A stretch of 64,000 nucleotides of DNA from Loktanella sp. IMCC34160 (GCF_004145845.1 NZ_SELP01000004.1:62001-126000), one strand, 5' to 3'; positions 26,293 through 35,967 are shown, counted from the first letter of the stretch. Made by a program: numbers and translations. The notes: generated from the sequence alone by a model not told the origin.

Positions 26293-27275
26293 CCGGACCC
26301 ACGGCCTACCTGCATCTTGGATTCAACAAGACGGGGACAAGCGCCGTTCAGCGCGCGTTCCGATCGGCGACGCCTGCGGGCTTGACCTACTTGCCCTATG
26401 AACGGGCCAATCATTCGCATCTGATTTCACAGATTTGCCTGCGCCGGGCCAGACGCGACCCGGCGAGGCAAGCAGAGATGCTGGCCCATCTTGGGAAATT
26501 GTTGCGCCGCTCTGGCGACAAAGTTCTGATTTCTGCCGAAACGCTGACCGCCGTCGCAATGCACCCCCAAACCCTGCCGGGGCTGGTGCAGGTCATCCGC
26601 GAAACGCACCCCGATATCCGGGCCATCTGCTATCTACGTGAACCCCTGGCCTATATGACCAGCCTGATGAGCCAACGCATCTACGGGCTTGCCGCGGGGA
26701 CTGGTGACGACAGGTTCACCAAGGATCGCCTCTACCCCGGCTTCCGCAAGCGGATTGAGCCATGGTTCGACACCCTGGGCGAAGACCGGGTGACGGTGCG
26801 CCTCTACGACCGCTCCGCGCTATTCGAACAAGATGTCGTCGCCGATCTTGCCCGTTGGATCGGGGTCGAGACGCCGGATTTCGACCGGTTGAACAACGAA
26901 TCCCTCGCGGCGGAATCCTTCGCGGTTCTTTACAGGTTTGGCATCGCCTGCGCCGAAGGAAGGGTCGACCTGTCGCTGCAGGACCGGCGAAAAGTGGTGC
27001 AGGCCCTTCGCGGCTTCGGCAGTTCGAAGTTTTCGGTGATCCCCGCGGATCTGCACCAGCTTGTTGACGAAAACCGCGCGGATATCGAATGGGCCGAAGC
27101 GCGTATGGGCCAACCCTTCCCGACCCCGCAACCATCGACCGGTCGTATGGTCTTCGACACCGAGGCGGATGTCTTTGACTATGCAGAGGCTGTCAGGCCC
27201 GACCTATTGGCCTATCTTGGCGAAAAAGCCCCAGCAATGCTGCGCCGGACGATTTCGGAACTTTACAGTTCCTGA
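26289..27275 (+). CDS. sulfotransferase-like protein between trpF and trpB
   Basis: A 328-residue cytosolic protein with the P-loop-like 5'-phosphosulfate motif [14 protein letters not shown] (about 8-21). A strand with L-R-E-P-L-A-Y (residues 116-122) occupies the place of the 3'-phosphate-binding R-x-P of sulfotransferases. The acceptor is unknown; polysaccharide or lipid sulfation is a guess. The GTG start overlaps the trpF stop by four bases, so it is translated from the trp transcript. Its codon use is like that of its neighbours. It has no obvious connection to tryptophan. Confidence 0.65.
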   Translation: MTGPTAYLHLGFNKTGTSAVQRAFRSATPAGLTYLPYERANHSHLISQICLRRARRDPARQAEMLAHLGKLLRRSGDKVLISAETLTAVAMHPQTLPGLVQVIRETHPDIRAICYLREPLAYMTSLMSQRIYGLAAGTGDDRFTKDRLYPGFRKRIEPWFDTLGEDRVTVRLYDRSALFEQDVVADLARWIGVETPDFDRLNNESLAAESFAVLYRFGIACAEGRVDLSLQDRRKVVQALRGFGSSKFSVIPADLHQLVDENRADIEWAEARMGQPFPTPQPSTGRMVFDTEADVFDYAEAVRPDLLAYLGEKAPAMLRRTISELYSS

Positions 27276-27313
27276 CGCAGCAAGCAAAACAGCCCAAACC
27301 CGAAGGAGCGCAC

Positions 27314-28561
27314 ATGGCCAACGATCTTTTCAATTCCTTCATGTCCGGCCCGGATGAAAACGGCCGCTTCGGCGATTTCGGCGGGCGGTTCGTGTCGGAA
27401 ACGCTGATGCCGCTGATCCTCGATCTTGAGGCGGAATACGAGAGAGCCAAGACCGACGAGACCTTCTGGGCCGAGATGGACGATCTTTGGACCAATTACG
27501 TGGGCCGTCCATCGCCGCTGTATTACGCCGAACGGCTGACCGAGCGTCTGGGCGGGGCCAAGATCTATTTCAAGCGGGACGAGCTGAACCACACCGGCGC
27601 GCATAAGATCAACAACGTGCTGGGCCAGATCATCCTTGCCCGCCGCATGGGCAAGACCCGGATCATCGCCGAAACCGGCGCGGGCCAACACGGGGTGGCC
27701 ACCGCGACGGTCTGCGCCAAGTTCGGGCTGAAATGCATCGTCTACATGGGCAAGCACGACGTTGAACGTCAGGCGCCCAACGTGTTCCGGATGCGTCTTC
27801 TGGGCGCGGAAGTGATCCCGGTCACGTCCGGCCGTGGCACGCTGAAGGACGCAATGAACGACGCGCTGCGCGACTGGGTAACCAACGTGCGCGACACCTT
27901 CTATTGCATCGGCACCGTTGCCGGGCCGCACCCCTATCCGGCCATGGTCCGGGATTTCCAGTCGATCATCGGCAAGGAAGCCAAGGAACAGATGATGGCA
28001 GCCGAAGGCCGCCTGCCCGATACGATCATCGCGGCAATCGGTGGCGGGTCGAACGCGATGGGCCTGTTCTTCCCCTTCCTCGATGACAAGGACGTGCGGA
28101 TCATCGGCGTCGAGGCCGGCGGCAAGGGCGTCGACATGAAAATGGAACATTGCGCCTCGCTGACCGGCGGGCGTCCTGGGGTGCTGCACGGCAACCGCAC
28201 CTACCTGCTTCAGGACGACGACGGACAGATCCTCGAAGGCTTCTCGATCTCGGCGGGTCTGGACTATCCCGGGATCGGGCCGGAACATTCCTGGCTGCAC
28301 GAGGTCGGGCGCGCCGAATATGTCGCGATCACCGACAAGGAGGCGCTGGAGGCGTTCCAGCTGTGCTGCGAGACCGAGGGCATCATCCCCGCGCTGGAAC
28401 CGTCCCACGCGCTGGCTCATGTGGCCAAGATCGCCCCCGACCTGCCCAAGGATCACATCATCTGCATGAATCTTTGTGGTCGCGGCGACAAGGACATCTT
28501 TACCGTCGCCCGGCATCTGGGCTTTGACATGTCCGATACTGTCGGGCGCGACGCCGACTAG
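27314..28561 (+). CDS. trpB: tryptophan synthase beta chain
   Basis: A 415-residue PLP enzyme joining indole and serine. K98 in [10 protein letters not shown] forms the Schiff base; the G-A-G-Q-H-G-V-A loop and the I-G-G-G-S-N-A-M-G phosphate loop are intact, and [13 protein letters not shown] at the start is typical. The ATG at 27314 has GAAGGAG upstream. trpA is not in the following sequence; a terminator stands 26 bases after trpB, so the alpha subunit is encoded elsewhere. Confidence 0.97.
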   Translation: MANDLFNSFMSGPDENGRFGDFGGRFVSETLMPLILDLEAEYERAKTDETFWAEMDDLWTNYVGRPSPLYYAERLTERLGGAKIYFKRDELNHTGAHKINNVLGQIILARRMGKTRIIAETGAGQHGVATATVCAKFGLKCIVYMGKHDVERQAPNVFRMRLLGAEVIPVTSGRGTLKDAMNDALRDWVTNVRDTFYCIGTVAGPHPYPAMVRDFQSIIGKEAKEQMMAAEGRLPDTIIAAIGGGSNAMGLFFPFLDDKDVRIIGVEAGGKGVDMKMEHCASLTGGRPGVLHGNRTYLLQDDDGQILEGFSISAGLDYPGIGPEHSWLHEVGRAEYVAITDKEALEAFQLCCETEGIIPALEPSHALAHVAKIAPDLPKDHIICMNLCGRGDKDIFTVARHLGFDMSDTVGRDAD

Positions 28562-28586
28562 GACTGCGCCGAACCTGAAGAAAGTC

Positions 28587-28619
28587 GGGCCTTCCGCCGC
28601 AGCGGAGGGCCCATTTTTC
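28587..28619 (+). terminator. intrinsic terminator after trpB
   Basis: GGGCCTTCCGC and GCGGAGGGCCC form an 11-base stem with one G-U pair around loop CGCA, followed by A and five T residues. Confidence 0.9.
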
Positions 28620-28791
28620 TTGGTAAACTCTGGTTTATGGGCGGAATCGGGGCGCGATGGGCTGACGCGTAAACCCCAAGGCAATGGAAATCGGCGCAAC
28701 AGGGCGCTTTGTTGATGGGTGAAAGCCGCCGGTCCGGTGGCTGATTCTTTCGGGCGCTTCCCGCGCTCCGGGCAACTTGGTAGAAACCGCT

Positions 28792-29232
28792 ATGAAACGT
28801 CTTTTGGCCTCAACATTTCTGACTGCGATGCTGGCACTACCCGGCGCCGCTTGGGCGGACAGTGTGCAGGATCAGATCATCGCGCAACTGACCCAGCAAG
28901 GGTTCGTCAGCTACGAGGTATCGCACACCTTGCTTGGGCGTGTGCGCATCATCGCGACCAGCAGCCGATACCGCCGCGAAATCGTGTTCAATCCCACGAC
29001 AGGCGAAATTCTGCGCGACTTCATTCAGGCGCTGGATGACGATGACAGCGGAAACACCGGGCCGGTTCTGTTTGATCCGGACGGGCAGGGCGGCGTCGAC
29101 GACGATGAACCCGACGACGACGATGATGACGAGGAAGAGGACGACGAGGAAGAAGAGGACGACGAAGAAGAGGAAGAGGAAGAGGAAGAGGACGACGAGG
29201 AAGAAGAAGACGACAAGGAGGACGACGTGTGA
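28792..29232 (+). CDS. secreted PepSY-like protein with extreme Asp/Glu tail
   Basis: A 146-residue exported protein. The signal peptide (MKRLLASTFLTAML..., cleavage after A-A-W-A, about 22) is followed by a small domain (23-75) whose V-R-I-I-A-T and R-R-E-I-V-F-N-P-T-T-G-E-I-L-R-D resemble the strand-turn-strand of PepSY-type domains. From about residue 97 the chain is almost only Asp and Glu (some 50 residues). The tail could bind Ca or other cations; that is inference. An ATG five codons upstream is possible. It is 70 bases upstream of the membrane LuxR-like gene and in the same orientation. Confidence 0.72.
   Translation: MKRLLASTFLTAMLALPGAAWADSVQDQIIAQLTQQGFVSYEVSHTLLGRVRIIATSSRYRREIVFNPTTGEILRDFIQALDDDDSGNTGPVLFDPDGQGGVDDDEPDDDDDDEEEDDEEEEDDEEEEEEEEEDDEEEEDDKEDDV
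29095..29230 (+). repeat. GAN-type purine-rich low-complexity tract coding for the acidic tail
   Basis: About 136 bases almost wholly made of GAC, GAT, GAA and GAG codons, coding for the Asp/Glu tail of the preceding gene. Coding strand purines dominate. Tracts of this kind are prone to slippage in multiples of three, so tail length may vary between strains. Confidence 0.85.
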
Positions 29233-29302
29233 CGGTTGATCGCCGCCAAAGACCGGGTCGAGGTATCGCTCTTCTTGGGACCTGCCGGGAGACATCGACC
29301 CG

Positions 29303-29854
29303 GTGAAAAAGACCTATGTGCTTGTCGTTCTGATTGTCGTCCAACTGCTTTGCGCGTTGTTCTTCGTCGGCAACATCCTGACGTCTGTCCTCGGGTTTGC
29401 CCCGATCAGCTGGCAGATCAGCGAGTATATCGAGATTGGGGCCGCGCTTGGCCTGCTTCTTGGAATTGTGGTGGGTGCGATTACATTGCGCCGGACCCTT
29501 GCCCGCAACGCCCAGCTGGACGGGCAGCTTCGGATGGTGTCCGGGGCGTTCACCGACCTCATGTACGAACGGTTTGCCGAATGGGGGCTGACCCCGGCCG
29601 AACAGGATGTGGCGCTGTTTGCGATCAAGGGCATGTCGATTTCGGATATCGCGGCATTGCGGTCCACGTCGGAAGGCACGGTCAAGGCGCAGACCAACGC
29701 GATCTATCGCAAGGCGGGGGTGTCTGGCCGTCCGCAGCTGCTGTCGCTGTTTATCGAAGATCTGCTGGACGACACGCTCAGCCCGTCAACTCTGGCCGAA
29801 CCTGCGGCGGTGTCCGGCGTTGGGTTTGCCGGCCTTCGGCGTCGGGCGGACTAG
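29303..29854 (+). CDS. membrane-tethered LuxR-type helix-turn-helix protein
   Basis: A 183-residue protein with two N-terminal transmembrane helices (about 5-27 and 43-64) and a C-terminal LuxR/GerE-like DNA-binding domain (about 95-158). The HTH shows L-T-P-A-E-Q-D-V-A-L-F-A-I-K-G-M-S-I-S-D-I-A and S-E-G-T-V-K-A-Q. There is no receiver or autoinducer-binding domain. The start is GTG. Membrane location suggests that a signal in the periplasm or membrane is passed to DNA; the acidic secreted protein encoded just upstream is a candidate partner. The last 4 bases overlap the next minus-strand gene tail to tail. Confidence 0.78.
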   Translation: MKKTYVLVVLIVVQLLCALFFVGNILTSVLGFAPISWQISEYIEIGAALGLLLGIVVGAITLRRTLARNAQLDGQLRMVSGAFTDLMYERFAEWGLTPAEQDVALFAIKGMSISDIAALRSTSEGTVKAQTNAIYRKAGVSGRPQLLSLFIEDLLDDTLSPSTLAEPAAVSGVGFAGLRRRAD

Positions 29855-30237
29855 TCTCCGACCCTCCCCAAAGCATTGGCCGTCAGGGCCTCGATCGGCA
29901 CGATGTCCAGCGCCCGCTGATGCGTGGCCGCTAGATCGACCTGCGGCGCGCAGCCTTCGTCATGGGCCTGCAGGAACCGGCCTGCGCAAAGACACCAGCG
30001 ATCACCGGGCACCAGCCCCGCAAAGCCATATTCCGGGCGCGGGGTGGAAAGATCGTTGCCCACGTACTTCGAAAAGGCCAGAAATTCCGCCGTCATCACG
30101 GCACAGACCGTGTGGCTGCCCGCATCCTCGGCGCAGGTATTGCAGGCCCCGTCCCGGAAGAACCCGGTCAGCGGGTCCATGGAACAGGCGGTCAGCGGGC
30201 CGCCAAGGACGTTTGTAGATGGGTATTTCTCGGTCAT
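29851..30237 (-). CDS. DUF2237 family protein
   Basis: A 128-residue cytosolic protein. N-V-L-G-G-P-L near the start, D-P-L-T-G-F-F-R-D-G-A-C, V-C-A-V-M-T-x-E-F-L-x-F-S and C-A-x-R-F-L-Q-A match the Cys-containing DUF2237 family, which has no established function. It is seven bases downstream of the serine hydrolase gene (in the minus direction), so the two may be one operon. Confidence 0.85.
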   Translation of the reverse strand: MTEKYPSTNVLGGPLTACSMDPLTGFFRDGACNTCAEDAGSHTVCAVMTAEFLAFSKYVGNDLSTPRPEYGFAGLVPGDRWCLCAGRFLQAHDEGCAPQVDLAATHQRALDIVPIEALTANALGRVGD

Positions 30238-30244
30238 TGCAGCC

Positions 30245-31411
30245 TCACAGGTCGCGGGCGATGGTGCGCAGGATCTGGATGTTCTTTTCGTGTACGCCCG
30301 GTTCCCGGAACAAACGGTCGGCGGAATTGACCGCGATCACCACATTCCTTGCCCGATCAATGTAGATGTATTGGCCGTAAATGCCACGGGCAAAGAACTC
30401 TTCGCCCGGTGTCGCGCCGACGGGCACCCACCATTGATAGCCATATCCCGTGGCGCCCTGTGCAGTTTTCGCGCTGGGCCGGGTGGACGCGTCGATCCAT
30501 TCGGCCGGCACGATCTGCTGCCCCTGCCACATACCGCCCTGCGCGATCATCTGCCCGAACCGGGCATAGTCGCGGGTGCGCAGGTTCAGCCCGCCAAGGA
30601 CAAAGGCCACGCCGTAGCCGTCGGTCAGATAAAGCGGGTCCGCTTCCAGCCCCAGCGGCGCGATGATCTTTTCAGCCAGAAGGCCGGGAATGTCCCGCCC
30701 GGTTGCCCCGCGCACCACCATCCCGATCACATGCGTGTCGATCGAAACATACTGCCAGACCGTGCCGGGGGTGGCGAAGCTTTCGTCTTGTCCGGCGGCA
30801 AAAGCGTCCATCGACCCGCCAAGCGCAAGAACCCGGCCCATCTTGTTTATGTCGCTGTTGAAATCCAGATAATCTTCGTCAAACGTCACCCCCGATGACA
30901 TTTGCAGCACGTCCCGCAATGTCGCACCGTCATAGGCCGACCCGGCGAGGGACGGGGCATAGTCCGTGACCTTCACATCAAGGCCTGCAATCGCGCCCTC
31001 CTCGATAAGGACGCCGACCAAGGCGGAGAGGAAGGATTTCGCCACCGACCAGCTGATCCGCAGATCGTCCGCGCCGGTGCCAAGGTAATAGCTTTCGTGC
31101 ACCACACGGCCGTCGTGCAGCACAACCAGGCCGGTCACGTTCCGGTCGATGATCCACTGGTCGACATCGGCGGGCAGGTCGTAGGCTGGCCCGGCGGGCA
31201 GGGGGCTGACCGGTCCGTCACCGCGCAGCACCGAAACCGTGTGGAACAATCCATCCATGCCCGAGAAGTTGCCCACGATCCTGTCTTCGGAAAACAGGCT
31301 GTTGACGGCCAGAAGCCGGGTGATTTCCTCGCGCTTCCAGAAGCCGACAACCGCCGCCGCCAGAACCAGCGCAAGCGCCGCGCGCCCGACCCATTTGAAC
31401 ACTGTCCTCAT
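30245..31411 (-). CDS. serine hydrolase of the class C beta-lactamase family
   Basis: A 388-residue protein with one N-terminal membrane anchor or uncleaved signal (about 8-24) and a periplasmic beta-lactamase-fold domain. The S-x-x-K motif is S122-V-A-K125 in I-S-W-S-V-A-K-S; Y-V-S in W-Q-Y-V-S-I-D takes the place of the Y-x-N motif, and Y-G-Q-Y-I-Y-I-D near the end is common in this family. Members are esterases, peptidases or transacylases rather than true beta-lactamases. ATG 31411 is the start that gives a normal signal-anchor. Confidence 0.88.
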   Translation of the reverse strand: MRTVFKWVGRAALALVLAAAVVGFWKREEITRLLAVNSLFSEDRIVGNFSGMDGLFHTVSVLRGDGPVSPLPAGPAYDLPADVDQWIIDRNVTGLVVLHDGRVVHESYYLGTGADDLRISWSVAKSFLSALVGVLIEEGAIAGLDVKVTDYAPSLAGSAYDGATLRDVLQMSSGVTFDEDYLDFNSDINKMGRVLALGGSMDAFAAGQDESFATPGTVWQYVSIDTHVIGMVVRGATGRDIPGLLAEKIIAPLGLEADPLYLTDGYGVAFVLGGLNLRTRDYARFGQMIAQGGMWQGQQIVPAEWIDASTRPSAKTAQGATGYGYQWWVPVGATPGEEFFARGIYGQYIYIDRARNVVIAVNSADRLFREPGVHEKNIQILRTIARDL

Positions 31412-31491
31412 CTGCGCCCCTCTCGCCCAAATCTGCGGATGAACCTGCCCCAAGGGTCGCGCCCTTGGCAAAGGAAACCCGACGGAAGGTC

Positions 31492-32196
31492 TTAGCGGAA
31501 CTTGTCGGCCAGCCGTTGCAGGGGGCTGCGGGTGTCGTCCTTGGGCGCGGGCTCTGGCGCGGGCGGCTTTGCCTTCAGGGGGTCCGGCTTGCCCTCGGCC
31601 CGCACCCGTTCGCCCCCCGACGACCGGGGCGGGGCAACCCGCAGCGCCACCGCGTTCAAGAACTTTGGCCCGTCGCCCGCCGCCAGCGCGCGCGCGCCAT
31701 CGCCGATCCCCCGCAGCAGGTCGTCAAGCCAGTCCTGATCCGCCTTGGCGAAATCGGACAGGACATAGCCCGCCACCCTGTCCTTGTGGCCCGGATGCCC
31801 GATCCCCAGTCGGACCCGGTCATAGTCCGGCCCGATATGCTGGTGGATCGACCGCAGCCCGTTGTGGCCGGCGTGCCCGCCCCCGGTCTTCAGACGGCAT
31901 TTGCTCGGGGCAAGGTCCAATTCGTCGTGGAATACCACCACATCCGCCGGGCTCAGCTTGTGAAACCGCATCGCTTCACCCACGGACTGACCAGACAGGT
32001 TCATGAAGGTCTGCGGCTTGAGAAGGATCACCTTTTCGGACCCGATCTTTCCTTCGCTGACCTGCCCCTGAAACTTGGACCGCCAAGGGCCAAAGCCGTG
32101 GTCGGACGCGATTTGGTCCAGCGCCATAAAGCCGATGTTATGGCGGTTCTGCGCGTATTCCGCGCCGGGATTTCCAAGGCCAACAAAGAGTTTCAT
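31492..32196 (-). CDS. pth: peptidyl-tRNA hydrolase
   Basis: A 234-residue enzyme that frees tRNA from prematurely released peptidyl-tRNA. [14 protein letters not shown] and R-H-N-I-G-F contain the catalytic His19; [14 protein letters not shown] and [10 protein letters not shown] are the remaining family blocks. A Pro/Ala/Lys-rich C-terminal extension of about 40 residues follows the catalytic core, longer than in E. coli (194 residues). The ATG at 32196 is standard. Confidence 0.95.
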   Translation of the reverse strand: MKLFVGLGNPGAEYAQNRHNIGFMALDQIASDHGFGPWRSKFQGQVSEGKIGSEKVILLKPQTFMNLSGQSVGEAMRFHKLSPADVVVFHDELDLAPSKCRLKTGGGHAGHNGLRSIHQHIGPDYDRVRLGIGHPGHKDRVAGYVLSDFAKADQDWLDDLLRGIGDGARALAAGDGPKFLNAVALRVAPPRSSGGERVRAEGKPDPLKAKPPAPEPAPKDDTRSPLQRLADKFR

Positions 32197-32314
32197 ATCC
32201 GCCCTATGCCATGTCAGGGCCGGGCAGGGGAAGAGGCAGGGTATCAGCACCGGTGATGATCCCTTGCACCAAAGATTATTTGACTTGGCGACGGGCGCGT
32301 CGCATCAGTCGGAA

Positions 32315-33559
32315 ATGCACAAATCCGCGCCCCTTTTCACCCCTGTTCTGATCGTCGGATGTGTCGTCATCCTGACGGGCTTTGCCATCCGTGCGTCCTT
32401 CGGGGTGTTCCAGATCCCGATTGCCGAAGAGTTTGGCTGGCTTCGGGCCGATTTCAGCCTCGCCATCGCGATCCAGAACCTGTTCTGGGGGATCGGCCAG
32501 CCGATCTTTGGGGCGATTGCGGAAAAGATCGGGGATCGCAAGGCGATCATCATGGGGGCAATCGCCTATGCGGCGGGCCTCTTGCTGTCGGCCGGGGCGA
32601 CAACCCCGCTGGCCCACCAGATGTACGAGGTGCTGGTCGGCTTTGGCATCGCCGGGACCGGGTTTGGCGTGATCCTTGCGGTCGTGGGCCGCGCCTCGAG
32701 CCCGGAAAACCGGTCGATGAGCCTTGCCATCGCCACCGCCGCCGGATCGGCCGGGCAGGTGGTTGGCGCGCCGCTGGCCGAATACCTGTTGGGATTCATG
32801 ACATGGCAATCGGTCTTCGTTGCCTTTGCCGCCGCGATTCTTGCGGTCCTCCTGCTTTTGCCCTTCATGCGGTCCCCCACCCGCCCGGCCACCAAGGCCG
32901 AGCTGGAAGAGACCATGGGCCAGATCCTGATGAAGGCCGCCAAAGACCCGTCCTATGCGATGATCTTCCTTGGGTTCTTTTCCTGCGGCTATCAACTGGC
33001 CTTTGTCACCGCCCACTTTCCGGCCTTCGTGACGGAAATGTGCGGCCCCATCGACAGCGCGGGCTTCCTTGCGGGCGCCGGGATCACCAGCACGTCGGCG
33101 CTGGGCGCGGTTGCGATTTCGCTGATCGGGTTGGCGAATATCGCGGGCACGCTGACCGCCGGGTGGCTGGGTAACAGGTTTCCCAAGAAATACCTTCTGT
33201 CGGGCATCTACGCCGGGCGGACCATTGTCGCGGCATGGTTCATCATGACCCCGATGACGCCGGTGACGGTCATCGTCTTTTCGCTGGTCATGGGCAGCCT
33301 GTGGTTGGCCACCGTGCCGCTGACCAGCGGGCTGGTCGCCCATATCTACGGCATCCGCTACATGGGCACGCTTTATGGCATCGTGTTCTTCAGCCACCAG
33401 CTGGGCAGCTTCATGGGCGTCTGGCTGGGCGGCAAGTTCTATGACCTTTACGGCAGCTATACCGCCGTCTGGTGGGTCGGCGTCGGGGTGGGGGCGTTTT
33501 CGGCCCTGATCCACCTGCCGATCCGGGAACGCCCACACGGAACCCCCGCCGCCGCCTGA
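32315..33559 (+). CDS. MFS transporter
   Basis: A 414-residue major facilitator protein with about twelve helices. The loop 2-3 motif is seen as G-A-I-A-E-K-I-G-D-R-K, and an R-A-S-S-P-E-N-R-S segment follows helix 4. The family resembles oxalate/formate antiporter and monocarboxylate (OFA/MCT) types, but substrate is unknown. ATG 32315 (MHKSAPLFTP) is the best start; the longer reading would run back through pth on the other strand. It diverges from pth with 118 bases between starts. Confidence 0.9.
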   Translation: MHKSAPLFTPVLIVGCVVILTGFAIRASFGVFQIPIAEEFGWLRADFSLAIAIQNLFWGIGQPIFGAIAEKIGDRKAIIMGAIAYAAGLLLSAGATTPLAHQMYEVLVGFGIAGTGFGVILAVVGRASSPENRSMSLAIATAAGSAGQVVGAPLAEYLLGFMTWQSVFVAFAAAILAVLLLLPFMRSPTRPATKAELEETMGQILMKAAKDPSYAMIFLGFFSCGYQLAFVTAHFPAFVTEMCGPIDSAGFLAGAGITSTSALGAVAISLIGLANIAGTLTAGWLGNRFPKKYLLSGIYAGRTIVAAWFIMTPMTPVTVIVFSLVMGSLWLATVPLTSGLVAHIYGIRYMGTLYGIVFFSHQLGSFMGVWLGGKFYDLYGSYTAVWWVGVGVGAFSALIHLPIRERPHGTPAAA

Positions 33560-33635
33560 GGTTGTCGTTGCAACCCGGCGCAGCCTGCGCCACCTTGGGG
33601 ATAACAGGCAACACTTCCCAAAAGGGCGATCTGGC

Positions 33636-34103
33636 GTGACCCTGCCCTCGCAACTTCCGCTGAAACTGCGCGCCGGTGGCAAGACCGACGTGCGTACCCA
33701 GTTCGCCGCGCTGCCGTTCCGGGTGGTGGGCGACAAGGTGCAGATCTGCCTGATTACCAGCCGGGGCACCGGGCGCTGGATTCTGCCCAAGGGCTGGCCG
33801 ATGCATAAGGAAACCCCGGCGCAGGCCGCCGCGACCGAAGCCTGGGAAGAGGCCGGGATTGTCGGCGATCCGATCGACCGGTGCCTTGGGGTCTATACCT
33901 ACGTCAAATCCGTGGGAAAGGCGGACGCCCCCATCGTTGCGTTGGTCTACCCGGTGTCGGTTCGGAAACTGAAATCCGACTGGCCCGAACGGGGCGAACG
34001 CAAGCGCAAGTGGTTTTCCCGCAAGAAGGCCGCGCAAAAGGTGGCCGAACCGGCGCTTCGGGCAATCATCGACGGCTTTGACCCGAAACAGGCACTGCGC
34101 TAG
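33636..34103 (+). CDS. Nudix hydrolase
   Basis: A 155-residue Nudix enzyme. The box G53-W-P-M-H-K-E59-x7-T-E-A-W-E-E-A-G-I75 matches the pattern GX5EX7REUXEEXGU except that Thr replaces the first Arg. The segment W-I-L-P-K-G-W-P just ahead is typical of diphosphoinositol/diadenosine polyphosphate hydrolases. The start is GTG at 33636, preceded by the weak site AAAAGGGCG. The substrate is inferred from the family. Confidence 0.88.
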   Translation: MTLPSQLPLKLRAGGKTDVRTQFAALPFRVVGDKVQICLITSRGTGRWILPKGWPMHKETPAQAAATEAWEEAGIVGDPIDRCLGVYTYVKSVGKADAPIVALVYPVSVRKLKSDWPERGERKRKWFSRKKAAQKVAEPALRAIIDGFDPKQALR

Positions 34104-34168
34104 GCCCCTTTGCCTTCCCGCCAAAAGCGCTTACATCTGGATAGTCACCGCAACCGGGTTTGCCACGA

Positions 34169-34576
34169 ATGATCCGCTACACGCTGAAATGCGACCGGGA
34201 CCACACCTTTGACAGCTGGTTCCAGTCCGCCGACGCCTTCGACAAACTGGCCAAGGCCGGAATGGTCGCTTGCGCCGAATGCGGATCGTCCAGCGTGGAA
34301 AAATCCCTGATGGCCCCGGCGGTCACGACCGACCGACCCCTGTCGGCCCCCAAGGACCCGCGTGAGGTGGCGCTGGCCAAGATGCGCGAGGAGGTCGAGA
34401 AGAATTCGGAATACGTCGGCCTCTCCTTCGCCAAGGAGGCGCGGGCCATGCACACCGGCGACGCGCCCGAACGGTCCATCTATGGCGAGGCAAAGCCGGA
34501 AGAGGCCAAGGCCCTGATCGAAGACGGGGTGCCGGTCCTGCCCTTGCCCTTCAAACCCCGCAAGCAGGCGAACTGA
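34169..34576 (+). CDS. DUF1178 family protein
   Basis: A 135-residue cytosolic protein starting MIRYTLKCDRDHTFDSWFQSA. C8 and a C-A-E-C pair near residues 38-41 resemble a zinc ribbon (the family pattern C-x-x-x-H... C-x-x-C). The middle is charged and the C-terminus ends in P-L-P-F-K-P-R. Function unknown. It lies between the Nudix gene and lysC. Confidence 0.85.
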   Translation: MIRYTLKCDRDHTFDSWFQSADAFDKLAKAGMVACAECGSSSVEKSLMAPAVTTDRPLSAPKDPREVALAKMREEVEKNSEYVGLSFAKEARAMHTGDAPERSIYGEAKPEEAKALIEDGVPVLPLPFKPRKQAN

Positions 34577-34682
34577 TCCGGGCAACATGCCGCAATCCTG
34601 ACCGGCTTTTCCGCAACATCGCGCATTGCGCAGGCCGTGCCTTGCAATTAAAGGGGGCGCGACTGTCAATCCGGGGGGTCCA

Positions 34683-35942
34683 ATGCCCATCCTAGTTATG
34701 AAATTCGGCGGCACGTCGGTTGCCAACCTCGACCGCATCCAGCGGGCGGCCAAACGGGTCGCGCTGGAAGTGGCCAAAGGCTATGACGTGATCGTCATTG
34801 TCTCGGCCATGTCGGGTGAAACCAACAAACTGGTGGGCTTCGTCAACGAAACCTCGCCGCTGTATGATGCGCGTGAATACGATGCGATCGTGTCCTCGGG
34901 CGAAAACGTGACCGCGGGCCTGATGGCGCTGCGGCTACAGGAAATGGGAATCGTCGCCCGCAGCTGGCAGGGCTGGCAGGTCCCGATCAACACCACCTCG
35001 GCCCACGGGGCGGCCCGGTTCATCGACATCCCGCGCGACAACATCGACGGAAAATTCGCCGAAGGCTTCCAGGTGGCCGTCGTCGCCGGGTTCCAGGGCG
35101 TCAGCGCCGAAGGGCGGATCACCACCCTTGGCCGGGGCGGGTCGGACACCACTGCCGTCGCCTTTGCCGCCGCCTTCGAGGCCGAGCGCTGCGATATCTA
35201 CACCGATGTCGACGGGGTCTATACCACCGACCCGCGGATCAGCTCCAAGGCCCGCAAGCTCGACAAGATCGCGTTCGAGGAAATGCTCGAACTCGCCAGC
35301 CTTGGCGCCAAGGTGCTGCAAACCCGTTCCGTTGAACTGGCGATGCGCTACAATGTGAAGCTGCGGGTGCTCTCCAGCTTCGAGGAACCTTCAGATGACG
35401 CGGGCACCCTTGTCTGCGCGGAGGAAATGATCGTGGAATCCAAAGCAGTTTCCGGTGTCGCCTACAGCCGCGACGAAGCCAAGGTCACGCTGGTGACCGT
35501 CGAAGACAAGCCAGGCATCGCCGCGGCGATCTTCGGTCCGCTGGCCGATGCGGGCGTGAACGTCGACATGATCGTTCAGAACATCGCCGAGTCGGGCTAC
35601 AAGGGCCACGACGGCGGCGTGACCGACATGACCTTCTCTTGCCCGGTGGACCAACTGGCTCGCGCGGAAAAGGCGCTCAACGATGCCAAGGCCGACGGGC
35701 GGATCGCCTTTGACCGGCTCGAGGCGGATACGGACGTGGCCAAGGTGTCTGTCGTGGGGATCGGGATGCGGTCGCACGCGGGCGTCGCCGCCAAGATGTT
35801 CGAAACCCTGTCCAAGGAAGGGGTCAACATCAAGGTCATCGCCACTTCGGAAATCAAGATCTCGGTCCTGATCGACCGCAAGTATATGGAACTGGCGGTT
35901 CAGGCGCTGCACGACGCCTTCGAACTGGAAGTCGAAGGCTGA
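34683..35942 (+). CDS. lysC: aspartate kinase
   Basis: A 419-residue enzyme catalysing the first step of the aspartate pathway (Lys, Met, Thr, Ile). The signature V-M-K-F-G-G-T-S-V-A carries K7, followed by G-R-G-G-S-D-T-T-A-V and Y-T-D-V-D-G-V-Y-T-T-D-P. Two ACT domains form the C-terminal regulatory part (about 265-419). The ATG at 34683 gives the usual start. A terminator follows 25 bases after the stop. Confidence 0.96.
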   Translation: MPILVMKFGGTSVANLDRIQRAAKRVALEVAKGYDVIVIVSAMSGETNKLVGFVNETSPLYDAREYDAIVSSGENVTAGLMALRLQEMGIVARSWQGWQVPINTTSAHGAARFIDIPRDNIDGKFAEGFQVAVVAGFQGVSAEGRITTLGRGGSDTTAVAFAAAFEAERCDIYTDVDGVYTTDPRISSKARKLDKIAFEEMLELASLGAKVLQTRSVELAMRYNVKLRVLSSFEEPSDDAGTLVCAEEMIVESKAVSGVAYSRDEAKVTLVTVEDKPGIAAAIFGPLADAGVNVDMIVQNIAESGYKGHDGGVTDMTFSCPVDQLARAEKALNDAKADGRIAFDRLEADTDVAKVSVVGIGMRSHAGVAAKMFETLSKEGVNIKVIATSEIKISVLIDRKYMELAVQALHDAFELEVEG

Positions 35943-35967
35943 TCCAGCCGATCCGATCTGAATGCTG

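Noticed and set aside
33590-33615. GGGGATAACAGG resembling a homing-endonuclease site
   Set aside because: Short partial match in a plain intergenic region; no endonuclease gene or intron nearby.
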